From Ruminococcus sp. CAG:382 (GTDB lineage: Bacteria; Bacillota; Clostridia; Oscillospirales; CAG-382): a stretch of 10,060 nucleotides of DNA. The position numbers and the translations under genes are program-made. The stretch spans positions 1 through 10,060 of the forward strand of contig FR892174.1 in NCBI GenBank assembly GCA_000433115.1, read 5' to 3'. Each line of letters begins with the position of its first letter. Position 1 is the first letter of the stretch. The notes under the pieces are model-generated. The model ran no database searches. It saw only the letters and a program-made list of their open reading frames with translations, and had not been told where the DNA came from. Shown piece after piece: positions 1-5,573 of this stretch.

Positions 1-28
1 GTAAAATAGGTCGATGCTGACACAAACG

Positions 29-56
29 ATGCCTCTTAACGAAAGTTATGAGGCAT
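29..56 (+). other. Hairpin with GAAA tetraloop upstream of the tRNA
   Basis: ATGCCTC (29-35) pairs with GAGGCAT (50-56). After one T-T mismatch, TAAC (37-40) pairs with GTTA (45-48) around a GAAA loop. A short T-rich stretch (TTCTTTG) follows. It may be the weak terminator of a gene lying left of the window, or a structured leader of the tRNA transcript. TAAAAT at 2-7 could be a -10 box, but its -35 would be outside the window. The pairing is seen directly; the role is a guess. Confidence 0.4.
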
Positions 57-65
57 TCTTTGAAT

Positions 66-142
66 GGACCTTTAGCTCAGTTGGTTAGAGCTACCGGCTC
101 ATAACCGGTTGGTCCGGGGTTCGAGTCCCTGAAGGTCCACCA
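66..142 (+). tRNA. tRNA with CAU anticodon, probably tRNA-Ile2 (alternative: elongator tRNA-Met)
   Basis: A full cloverleaf can be folded. The acceptor stem is GGACCTT (66-72) with AAGGTCC (132-138), and the discriminator A139 is followed by an encoded CCA (140-142). The D stem is GCTC/GAGC. The anticodon stem is ACCGG/CCGGT with loop CTCATAA, anticodon CAT at 100-102. The T arm has loop TTCGAGT. It is not the initiator tRNA, because base pair 1-72 is a normal G-C and the anticodon stem lacks the three G-C pairs. C4-G69 and C5-G68 are present, which in known tRNA-Ile2 are recognised by the lysidine synthetase TilS, and the acceptor resembles Firmicute tRNA-Ile2. In that case C34 would be modified to lysidine and the tRNA would read AUA codons. 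The Ile2 versus Met choice is inference; the tRNA itself is certain. Confidence 0.95.
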
Positions 143-167
143 TATCGGATAGTTAATTGCTATCAGC

Positions 168-200
168 AAAAAACCCTTGAATTTCAAGGGTTTTTTGTTT
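168..200 (+). terminator. Rho-independent terminator of the tRNA gene
   Basis: AAAAAACCCTTGA (168-180) pairs perfectly with TCAAGGGTTTTTT (184-196) around an ATT loop, and further T residues follow. The stem is A/T-flanked on both sides, so it could work in either direction. It lies 26 nt after the tRNA CCA end. Confidence 0.9.
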
Positions 201-233
201 TTTCGTATACGTTAATATTCATGCGAGGTTTTA

Positions 234-332
234 ATGACAAATATTTTGCTCGATCAGCTTAACCGTTTTATCTTTCCAACGACTATATCTATGAAGGCGC
301 CTGAAACCGGAAATGGAGAAGCAGATGGATAG
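234..332 (+). CDS. Possible 32-residue leader ORF overlapping the sigma factor start
   Basis: ATG at 234 follows an AGG (226-228) at 5 nt spacing and opens a frame ending at TAG 330-332. It encodes 32 residues beginning MTNILLDQLNRFIFP. The ORF covers most of the gap between the tRNA terminator and the ECF gene. Its stop overlaps the preferred ECF start (ATG 325) in the arrangement ATGGATAG, a layout typical of translational coupling. The peptide has a hydrophobic/aromatic first half and a Gly/Glu-rich tail, with no motif I recognise. It may be a real small protein, a regulatory leader peptide, or a chance ORF. Confidence 0.4.
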   Translation: MTNILLDQLNRFIFPTTISMKAPETGNGEADG

Positions 333-1899
333 TATAAAGCTTGAAAAGCTGATAACAGAAAACATGAAGTCGATATTCGGATTTGCATTGACAAGGCTTG
401 GTAATGTGAATGAAGCCGAATATCTCGCCAGTGATATTTTTTATCATATAATCAAGTCGGCAAAAGGCTTGAGAGACGATGAACGTTTTTATGGCTTTAT
501 GTGGAAAGTTGCTGAGAATGTTTATATCGACTATCTTCGCAAAAAGTCGAAGAATTCAAAGTATATTTCGCAGGTTGACGATAGCATCCCCGATGGATCT
601 GAGTCTGTATCAGATGAAATCGTCAAAAAGGAGGAGCTGAATCTGCTTCGCCGTGAACTTTCTTTTCTGTCAAAGCAATATCGTGAAGCAACCGTTTTGT
701 ACTATATTGAAAATCTCTCCTGTTCCGAAATCGCAAAGAAATTACAGACAAGCACAGAAATGATAAAGTATTATTTATTTCGTGCACGAAAAATTATCAG
801 GGAAGGTATGAATATGGAAAGGTTATACGGAGAAAAAAGCTATCGCCCAAATATTTTTGAAATTGATTTTTGGGGAACGAAATGCGGTGATGACCGCGAA
901 TACCGTGATTTTGAAAGGCGAAAGATAAAAGGGAATATTTTGCTTGCGGTGTATTATAGCCCGGTAACGATCCAAGAAATCAGTATAGAGCTTGGAGTCG
1001 CGCTCCCTTATCTTGAGGATGAGATCAAATTGCTCGTTGACCGTCAGTATCTTGTTTGCAATAACGGAAGATATCTGACCAATATTCCGATTTTCACACT
1101 TGATTGCACGAAGGCGATTGAGGAAAGGGTGCACTGTCTTACTGCTGAAAGCGCACAGAAGTTTGTTGCGGTAGCCGATGAGTTTGATGCGTGTTTTGGA
1201 AATAGATTTGCAAACTCAAATCTCGCACATTGGCAAAAGATTCTCTTATGCTTGCATTTTTCATTGATTGATACGGCAAACAACCTCGAAAAGAATTACG
1301 GTGAATTGCCCCAAGAGGGTCCGTATTCACTTGTGAACGGCGGAGGCGGACGTGGGATTGTATGGGGCAGAAGTAATGAAAATGTTGTTGGGGATAAAAA
1401 GCCGAGAGGAATCCAAGGCATTTATAACGGCTGTCCTTCGAGCGATAAGCGCGGAAGCGTTATCGCTATGAATTTCAGACAAACACTTAACGCGCAGGAA
1501 TTTGTTGGAGCAATGACCGATCCCATTGTTTGTACAGCGGTCGGTTGCTTTGAATATTTGCCGGATCACCTGAAAAAAACGCTTGACGATCTTCACTATT
1601 CCAAAGATGGCAAGGTAAATTTCGCGGTGTGGTCTTACACGGAATATGATCAGTTTCGGAAGATACTTTGCAAATGCATCTCTGTTGTCACCGAATTGTT
1701 CATGATGACTGCGGAAATTGCCGCAAATATCACTGCCGACCTGGCTCCATCGCACATCCGCAAAAACGCTGAATATGTCGGAGCATTTGTTTATCGTTTC
1801 TATTCGTTAGACAAATTAGTCGACAAGCTTTATGAAATAGAGTGGATCAGAGCGGTTGCAGACACTGAAAAGCCTACGATTTCCGTTGTAAGGGATTGA
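325..1899 (+). CDS. ECF-type sigma-70 factor with long C-terminal extension
   Basis: The predicted protein has 524 residues. Residues about 15-75 form a sigma region 2 (LASDIFYHIIKSAKGL, then FMWKVAENVYIDYLRKK). Residues about 105-165 form a sigma region 4 with a helix-turn-helix (LSCSEIAKKLQTSTEMIKYY). ECF sigma factors recruit RNA polymerase to alternative promoters. A usual ECF protein is about 160-200 residues; this one continues for some 350 more. Residues about 200-255 look like a second, winged-helix-type module (SPVTIQEISIELGVALPYLE, then a DRQYLV strand and wing). The remainder (about 270-524) holds a glycine cluster (VNGGGGRGIVWGR) and several Cys, with no transmembrane helix. I do not recognise this last domain; it may sense a signal or restrain the sigma part. 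The start at 325 is preferred over ATG 313 because GGAGAAG (315-321) sits just upstream of it. No anti-sigma gene is seen next to it. Confidence 0.85.
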   Translation: MDSIKLEKLITENMKSIFGFALTRLGNVNEAEYLASDIFYHIIKSAKGLRDDERFYGFMWKVAENVYIDYLRKKSKNSKYISQVDDSIPDGSESVSDEIVKKEELNLLRRELSFLSKQYREATVLYYIENLSCSEIAKKLQTSTEMIKYYLFRARKIIREGMNMERLYGEKSYRPNIFEIDFWGTKCGDDREYRDFERRKIKGNILLAVYYSPVTIQEISIELGVALPYLEDEIKLLVDRQYLVCNNGRYLTNIPIFTLDCTKAIEERVHCLTAESAQKFVAVADEFDACFGNRFANSNLAHWQKILLCLHFSLIDTANNLEKNYGELPQEGPYSLVNGGGGRGIVWGRSNENVVGDKKPRGIQGIYNGCPSSDKRGSVIAMNFRQTLNAQEFVGAMTDPIVCTAVGCFEYLPDHLKKTLDDLHYSKDGKVNFAVWSYTEYDQFRKILCKCISVVTELFMMTAEIAANITADLAPSHIRKNAEYVGAFVYRFYSLDKLVDKLYEIEWIRAVADTEKPTISVVRD

Positions 1900-1923
1900 G
1901 TGTGTGCTTAATGGTGAATACCC

Positions 1924-1942
1924 GAAAAGCAAAATGCTTTTC
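1924..1942 (+). other. Small hairpin after the ECF gene
   Basis: GAAAAGCA (1924-1931) pairs with TGCTTTTC (1935-1942) around a 3-nt loop, 24 nt past the ECF stop codon. There is no real T tract after it, so termination here would be weak. It may stabilise the 3' end of the ECF mRNA. Confidence 0.35.
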
Positions 1943-2011
1943 TTGGTGTTGTGGAACGCTGGTTTTCAACTGAGGTGAATCCATTATATATTACTATCCG
2001 ATATAAAAACA

Positions 2012-2049
2012 GGGTCTGCCGCATTTTGTGTGACAGACCCCGTCATTTT
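2012..2049. terminator. Hairpin, probable (bidirectional) terminator after the ECF gene
   Basis: GGGTCTG (2012-2018) pairs with CAGACCC (2034-2040). The stem continues inward after a mismatch (2020-2023 with 2029-2032). On the + strand it is followed by CGTCATTTT, a mediocre tail. On the - strand it is followed by TGTTTTTAT, a better one. It separates the ECF gene from the Nudix gene and probably ends ECF transcription. Confidence 0.5.
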
Positions 2050-2101
2050 AAGGCATCACCGCGTAATTCCGATGGTGCAATTACGCGGTGATGCCTTAAA
2101 A
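2046..2101. repeat. Perfect 23-bp inverted repeat, palindromic/MITE-like element
   Basis: Bases 2046-2068 are the exact reverse complement of 2079-2101, with a 10-nt spacer (2069-2078). The outer arm begins TTTTAAGGCATCACC and the inner arm ends in GCGTAATT. On the + strand the stem is followed by As, not Ts, so it is not a standard terminator in that direction; on the - strand no T tract follows either. The length and perfect symmetry fit a dispersed palindromic repeat or a very small MITE rather than a gene-specific structure. No clear target-site duplication is visible. It directly abuts the preceding hairpin and lies 36 nt before the -35 box of the Nudix promoter. Confidence 0.65.
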
Positions 2102-2136
2102 AAAGCGGAAAACGGGTGTTTTTCTTTCGAAAGGTA

Positions 2137-2165
2137 TTGCAAGGGAAGACGATATATGTTAAAAT
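2137..2165 (+). promoter_or_regulatory. Sigma-A-type promoter of the Nudix gene
   Basis: TTGCAA (2137-2142) and TAAAAT (2160-2165) are separated by exactly 17 nt. The -35 box matches 4 of 6 and the -10 box 5 of 6 of the TTGACA/TATAAT consensus. Transcription would start near 2172, giving a leader of about 55 nt to the Nudix start codon. Confidence 0.6.
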
Positions 2166-2226
2166 GTGGTATGAACACAAAATCGGCATATATCGCGGTA
2201 TGCCAAACCGAAGGAGGCGGGCTCGG

Positions 2227-2859
2227 ATGAAGCTTTTGTTTGATCTTGACGGACATGACTATGAGCCGGACTGGAAAAGATATGTGCGCAATTCGTCGCG
2301 CGGAATAATCATCAGGAACGGTCTTATCGGGATGGTTCACAGCACAAAATTCGATTATTACAAATTCCCCGGCGGAGGAATCGAAAAGGGCGAAAGCCGT
2401 GTTGAGGCGCTGATACGTGAGGTAGCCGAGGAGGCAGGGCTTGTCGTTCTCCGCTCCACCATCAGACCGTACGGTTATGTGCACCGCATTCAGAAGAGCA
2501 ATAAGGGCGGTATATTTGTTCAGGATAATTACTATTATTTCTGCAAAACGGCAAGAACACCCTGCTCCCGTCACCTCGATGAGTATGAAAAAAAAGAGGG
2601 TTTCACCTTTTCGTTCGTCGATCCGCGGGTTGCCATTTCGACCAATCGCGAAAAGCCGCACGGCCCTAAGGACAGAACGATGCTGGAACGTGAGGCAGCC
2701 GTGCTGGAGTTGCTTATAAAGGACGGATATTTTGAAAAAAAGCGGTGTCCGGGAAAAGCGGAGGCAGCCCCGGAAAACCGGGGAATCGAGCTGAAAACCA
2801 CGGATGAAAAGTGTAGTTTCGATGAAGCCGCCGAAAAAGCAACCGGCGGTGCCGGGTAA
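2227..2859 (+). CDS. Nudix hydrolase
   Basis: The protein has 210 residues. A perfect Nudix box (G-x5-E-x7-REUxEExGU) occupies residues 50-72: the run after G50 leads to E56 and then REVAEEAGL at 64-72, with the metal-binding glutamates E68 and E69. Nudix enzymes hydrolyse nucleoside diphosphates linked to another moiety, using Mg2+; the substrate cannot be read from this sequence. The flanking strands (GIIIRNGLIGMVHS before; FVQDNYYYFCKTAR after) fit the Nudix fold. The start at 2227 is chosen for AAGGAGG at 2211-2217, 9 nt upstream; upstream in-frame starts lie before or within the promoter and lack such a site. Residues about 172-210 form a charged Ala/Glu/Lys-rich tail beyond the expected fold end, probably disordered. 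The gene looks monocistronic, with its own promoter and terminator. Confidence 0.9.
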   Translation: MKLLFDLDGHDYEPDWKRYVRNSSRGIIIRNGLIGMVHSTKFDYYKFPGGGIEKGESRVEALIREVAEEAGLVVLRSTIRPYGYVHRIQKSNKGGIFVQDNYYYFCKTARTPCSRHLDEYEKKEGFTFSFVDPRVAISTNREKPHGPKDRTMLEREAAVLELLIKDGYFEKKRCPGKAEAAPENRGIELKTTDEKCSFDEAAEKATGGAG

Positions 2860-2881
2860 AATCAGGAGAGAGAATACCATG

Positions 2882-2921
2882 AGGGGGAAGCACCGTTTCA
2901 GGCGATGCTTCCCTCTGTTTT
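2882..2921 (+). terminator. Rho-independent terminator of the Nudix gene
   Basis: Bases 2882-2892 (AGGGGGAAGCA) pair with 2906-2916 (TGCTTCCCTCT), with one G-T wobble. An inner C-G/G-C pair follows one mismatch, and the loop is TTTCAGG. The tail is GTTTTG. It begins 22 nt after the Nudix stop codon. Confidence 0.7.
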
Positions 2922-3099
2922 GCATTGACGGACATCAGTGGTTGCGCAACATGGCTTCGTTGCCTGTGCAACGTGAAAATGAATGCGATTTCATGGTGTT
3001 TGTCGGTAAAATGAAGGCGTTTGTATGAAAAAACGGTGTGATTTGCAATCGGATTATTAACGTTATCATCGTTTGCGGAAGGTTGAGAGACAGAAAAGC
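2922..3099. other. Intergenic stretch without a convincing gene
   Basis: This gap lies between the Nudix terminator and the terminator of the oppositely oriented zinc-ribbon gene. It contains an 8-bp hairpin with one G-T pair (GTTGCGCA 2941-2948 with TGTGCAAC 2965-2972). An ATG at 2879 with AGGAG (2864-2868) upstream opens a 49-codon frame to 3028. That frame runs through the terminator stem, and its product (rich in Arg, Phe and Cys) resembles no family I know, so I do not call it a gene. Confidence 0.4.
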
Positions 3100-3126
3100 A
3101 AAAACCGCCGGATGGCGGCGGTTTTT
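3096..3126 (-). terminator. Terminator of the zinc-ribbon gene (bidirectional)
   Basis: AAAAACCGCCG (3100-3110) pairs with CGGCGGTTTTT (3116-3126) around GATGG. On the - strand the stem ends in TTTTTGCTTTT, a good tail, 19 nt past the zinc-ribbon stop codon. On the + strand the tail is TTTTTGG, so the same hairpin can stop read-through from the left. Confidence 0.85.
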
Positions 3127-3144
3127 GGATTGTTCAGACAAAAT

Positions 3145-3420
3145 TTATTTCTGTCTCATTGCTGCAAAGCATTCGCTGCAGTAAACAGGTCTGTCGTCAG
3201 AGGGAGTAAAGGGAATCTTTGCTTCCTTGCCGCACTTTGCGCAGATTGCGGTGTGCATTTCTCTGGGAGCTTTGGAAGTTTCCTTCTTCTTTTCTCTGCA
3301 CGCTTTGCATCTCTGGGGCTCGTTCTGGAATCCGCGTGAAGCGTAAAATTCCTGTTCACCGGCAGAGAAAACGAATTCTGCGCCGCACTCTTTGCATACA
3401 AGAGTCTTGTCTTCGTACAT
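3145..3420 (-). CDS. Small double zinc-ribbon protein (zf-trcl/CxxC type)
   Basis: The protein has 91 residues with four CxxC knuckles: C9/C12 with C38/C41, and C60/C63 with C81/C84. This makes two tandem zinc ribbons. The N-terminal half (LVCKECGAEFVFSAGEQEFYASRGF) matches the pattern of the 'probable zinc-ribbon' family common in Firmicutes. The second half fits the CxxC-about 17-CxxC module often joined to it. A linker rich in Lys/Glu separates the two. The function of this family is not established; binding of nucleic acid or protein is a reasonable guess. The start is supported by GAGGT (3429-3433), 8 nt upstream. It lies downstream of the SigH-like gene on the same strand, with a gap of about 118 bp that contains a possible -10 box (TATTAT, - strand of 3455-3460), so it may have its own promoter. 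Confidence 0.85.
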   Translation of the reverse strand: MYEDKTLVCKECGAEFVFSAGEQEFYASRGFQNEPQRCKACREKKKETSKAPREMHTAICAKCGKEAKIPFTPSDDRPVYCSECFAAMRQK

Positions 3421-3487
3421 TGGTTTTTACCTCGCTTGAAAAAAATAAAAATTTATAATACCCGTGGACGGACTCACACCGTCATAT

Positions 3488-3519
3488 ATGCGGCGAGAAG
3501 CCGTCGCATCGCTTTTTTT
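3488..3519. other. Intergenic hairpin between sigma factor and zinc-ribbon genes
   Basis: ATGCGGCG (3488-3495) pairs with CGTCGCAT (3502-3509), including one G-T pair on the + strand. A run of seven T follows at 3513-3519. As an RNA on the + strand it resembles a terminator, although no + strand gene lies to its left. On the - strand it has one A-C mismatch and lacks a T tail, so it would be at most a weak terminator or processing site after the sigma gene. Confidence 0.35.
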
Positions 3520-3538
3520 AAGCTACAAAGGCGTATTA

Positions 3539-4114
3539 TCATTGCTTTGTTCGTCGTTTGAGCTTTGATTTGATTCTGGTCATGGCATTATCTATGCTTT
3601 TTTCGGAACACGAAAGCTCCTTTGCCATGCGATTATATGACGCACCCTTCATATACATGAAGAAGGTTCGCCTTTCAAAAGGAGAAAGGTCATTGACGAA
3701 GGTATCATACCGTTCGCGGGCATTTTCACGTTCCACAACGCCGTATTCCGGTGACGGAGAAGTATCCTTTGCCGTGAAATCCGAGGCAGGGTCGGCAGAA
3801 AGCTCGAAGCGGTTGGTTCTGTTCAGTTTTCGTAGGGCGCTGATAATACTGCGTTTGATGCATATCGAGGCGTAGGTTGAGAAGGAAGCAGACTCGTGGT
3901 CAAAGCTCCGTACCGCCTTAAGCAGTCCGATCAGACCTTCCTGAAAAAGGTCGTCCCTTTCGGACGCCGGTACGTTCAGCGACGTGATATAAGAATAAAT
4001 AATGGGTTTGAAAGAGGTGCAGAGAGCTTCAAATGCTTCGGCATCGCCTTCACGCGATGCGTTGATCAGATTGTCACGCACATTTTCAGGCAGTTTTGAG
4101 ATATTGTCCTGCAT
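3539..4114 (-). CDS. Sigma-70 family factor, SigH-like
   Basis: The protein has 191 residues from ATG at 4114. Region 2 spans about residues 25-97, with the core-binding stretch DDLFQEGLIGLLKAVRSFD (54-72) and the -10-reading helix (SFSTYASICIKRSIISALRK). Region 4 spans about 142-186, with a helix-turn-helix (YNRMAKELSCSEKSIDNAMT). A short acidic linker replaces a full region 3, and there is no region 1.1. Layout and length resemble SigH (Spo0H), the early-stationary/sporulation sigma of Firmicutes, but the sequence is divergent, so the regulon is unknown. An in-frame TTG at 4144 could extend the protein by 10 residues. ATG 4114 is preferred because AGGTG lies just before it. A strong housekeeping-type promoter precedes the gene. 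Confidence 0.85.
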   Translation of the reverse strand: MQDNISKLPENVRDNLINASREGDAEAFEALCTSFKPIIYSYITSLNVPASERDDLFQEGLIGLLKAVRSFDHESASFSTYASICIKRSIISALRKLNRTNRFELSADPASDFTAKDTSPSPEYGVVERENARERYDTFVNDLSPFERRTFFMYMKGASYNRMAKELSCSEKSIDNAMTRIKSKLKRRTKQ

Positions 4115-4209
4115 TAAACACCTGACCTTTTGACAAACGCACAATCCGCTACGGAGTATGACTCTCTTTACCGTGGATGCGGATACATATATCGTATCCT
4201 TACATGGTT

Positions 4210-4238
4210 AGTATAACACACGTTTTGCCGTTTGTCAA
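4210..4238 (-). promoter_or_regulatory. Near-consensus sigma-A promoter of the SigH-like gene
   Basis: Read on the - strand, TTGACA (4238-4233) is followed after exactly 17 nt by TATACT (4215-4210). This matches 11 of 12 consensus bases. Transcription would start near 4203, giving a leader of about 90 nt before ATG 4114. The leader contains a small inverted repeat, GGATAC/GTATCC (4181-4186 and 4194-4199). Confidence 0.8.
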
Positions 4239-4369
4239 GGTAAATTTAGAGAAATTGTTAATTTTTTTTAGAGTTGTACATTGAAATTTTATCATTTCAT
4301 CGTATTTTTTAACGCTGCGGTGTATTATTTGGATGAAAAATGAATACACACCGTTTTTCATGCCTGAAA
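4239..4369. other. AT-rich gap downstream of the sugar kinase
   Basis: The gap holds two mutually exclusive hairpins. CGGTGTATT (4318-4326) can pair with AATACACACCG (4343-4353) with a 2-nt bulge. Alternatively ATGAAAAA (4333-4340) can pair perfectly with TTTTTCAT (4354-4361). Neither has a good T tail on the - strand, so I see no convincing terminator for the sugar kinase gene. Transcripts may read on into the sigma promoter region. No gene is seen here. Confidence 0.4.
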
Positions 4370-5497
4370 TCAATCGATATATTTGAAGGAAATGCGTCTC
4401 AGGTCATCAATGCGGCTGATCGCAGAGCGAAGGAGCTTCACCTGATTCATGCCGCGGTAGTAATTATGTCTGTCACGGCGGCAGATGAAATACACATCGC
4501 CGTCAAGGTAGTCGGCAAGGAAGCGCGCGCCGATCTCAAGGATAGTTGTCACGGCTCCGATATAAAGCGTTTCAAGCTCAAAGCGGGTGAGGTTGTGCTT
4601 TACGGCGTCGATATATCCGCGGCAGAATGCCTCGTATTTTTCGAGGTCAAGCTCCACCTTTTCAAGGTTGGGGTCGTCTTCCGTGCAGGTATTTGCGCCG
4701 AAGCGTATGGCGTCGCCGAAATCATATGCCGGAAATCCCGGCATGACCGTGTCAAGGTCAATTACGGCAAGCGGTTCGTTGGTATGTGCGTCGAACATTA
4801 CGTTGTTGCACTTTGTGTCGTTATGCGTGACTCTGAGCGGCAGCTTGCCGGCTTTATATGCGTTTTCGAAGAAATTGATATAGTATTCCTGAGCGAAAAT
4901 ATAGCGGCAGGCTTCGTCGACCTCAGCCCGTCTGCCGCAGACATCTTTTTCATAGGACGCCTTCAGGTCCCGGACACGTTTCGGGGTGTTGTGGAAATCC
5001 GGTATGGTTTCCTTGAGGGTCTCAATCGGATATTCCGAAAGTTGTGCGAGGAAGCTGCCGAAGGCTTTTCCGGTGCTTTCAAGTATTTTTGCGTCGGCGA
5101 GGTTTACGCACACGGAATCGTATATATAGGACATGAGCCGCCAGTAGCATTTATCGTTGTCGATATAGAGCTTTTTGCCGTCCTTTGTCTCGAAAATGCG
5201 CTCCACAAGCCGCTTTTTGTCGGAGCTTTGCGGCAGATGATTGAATATGTATGAGGTGACTCCTTCGATGTTGTCCGAAATCGTCTGAGGATCCGAAAAA
5301 ACGGTTGCGTTTATTTGCTGGAGCAGATATGTGCGCGTTTTCCCTTTTTCGTCGGTCGTGAAAACCGCAAAGGTTTTGTTTATATTCCCGCTTTTCAGCG
5401 CGTTGTATCCGGTGAAGCTACCTTTGATATCGAAATGTGACAGGACATCTTTCAGTCTTGCCGCTTCACTGTTGTTTGTTGTCAAATTGCCATTCAT
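4370..5497 (-). CDS. Sugar 1-kinase of the NahK/aminoglycoside phosphotransferase family
   Basis: The protein has 375 residues. The N-lobe carries SGNINKTF (36-43), the nucleotide-binding 'G-x-IN-x-T' loop seen in N-acetylhexosamine 1-kinases. The catalytic loop is THNDTKCNNVMFD (224-236), with D227 as the probable catalytic base. The metal site is AVIDLDTVMPG (244-254, D247/D249), followed by YDFGDAIR. NahK-type enzymes phosphorylate GlcNAc or GalNAc at C1 with ATP in the cytoplasm; homologues are often labelled phosphotransferase or 'mucin desulfatase'. A maltose or other sugar kinase remains possible given the alpha-glucan genes upstream. The start at 5497 is preceded by AAGGAG (5511-5516) at an unusually long spacing of 13 nt that includes ten C in a row. 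The gene is the last of the cluster, 76-145 bp after the acetyltransferase depending on which stop is counted. Confidence 0.8.
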   Translation of the reverse strand: MNGNLTTNNSEAARLKDVLSHFDIKGSFTGYNALKSGNINKTFAVFTTDEKGKTRTYLLQQINATVFSDPQTISDNIEGVTSYIFNHLPQSSDKKRLVERIFETKDGKKLYIDNDKCYWRLMSYIYDSVCVNLADAKILESTGKAFGSFLAQLSEYPIETLKETIPDFHNTPKRVRDLKASYEKDVCGRRAEVDEACRYIFAQEYYINFFENAYKAGKLPLRVTHNDTKCNNVMFDAHTNEPLAVIDLDTVMPGFPAYDFGDAIRFGANTCTEDDPNLEKVELDLEKYEAFCRGYIDAVKHNLTRFELETLYIGAVTTILEIGARFLADYLDGDVYFICRRDRHNYYRGMNQVKLLRSAISRIDDLRRISFKYID

Positions 5498-5516
5498 TAG
5501 GGGGGGGGGACTCCTT
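5498..5516 (-). promoter_or_regulatory. Shine-Dalgarno site with C10 spacer before the sugar kinase
   Basis: On the - strand the order is AAGGAG, T, ten C (5509-5500), TA, ATG. The Shine-Dalgarno to start distance is 13 nt, longer than the usual 5-9. A homopolymer of this length is prone to slippage, and loss of a few C would bring the site to optimal spacing. See the finding on this tract. Confidence 0.7.
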
Positions 5517-5573
5517 CCACTTTTGAATTATTTTTTTGTATTGATGTGACGGATCATGTTGCAGCTTTGGTAA

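Noticed and set aside
269..274. Possible promoter before the ECF gene (TTGCTC at 246, TATCTT at 269)
   Set aside because: The matches are poor (3 of 6 and 4 of 6), and it lies inside the possible leader ORF. No typical ECF autoregulatory promoter motif is visible either.
1911..1973. 20-codon ORF with a Cys-rich peptide after the ECF gene
   Set aside because: It contains the small hairpin 1924-1942 and has no ribosome binding site. Too short to support.
2056..2925. 289-codon open frame on the - strand
   Set aside because: It overlaps the Nudix gene, which has a perfect Nudix box, promoter and Shine-Dalgarno. The - strand frame also runs through a palindrome and a terminator.
2879..3028. 49-codon ORF with AGGAG upstream, after the Nudix gene
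   Set aside because: Its first codons form the terminator stem, the composition is unusual and no motif is seen. The AGGAG match is probably chance.
4340..5254. Long open frame (304 codons) on the + strand
   Set aside because: It lies entirely antisense to or beside the sugar kinase gene, has no ribosome binding site, and its product has no family features. It is a shadow of the kinase codon pattern.
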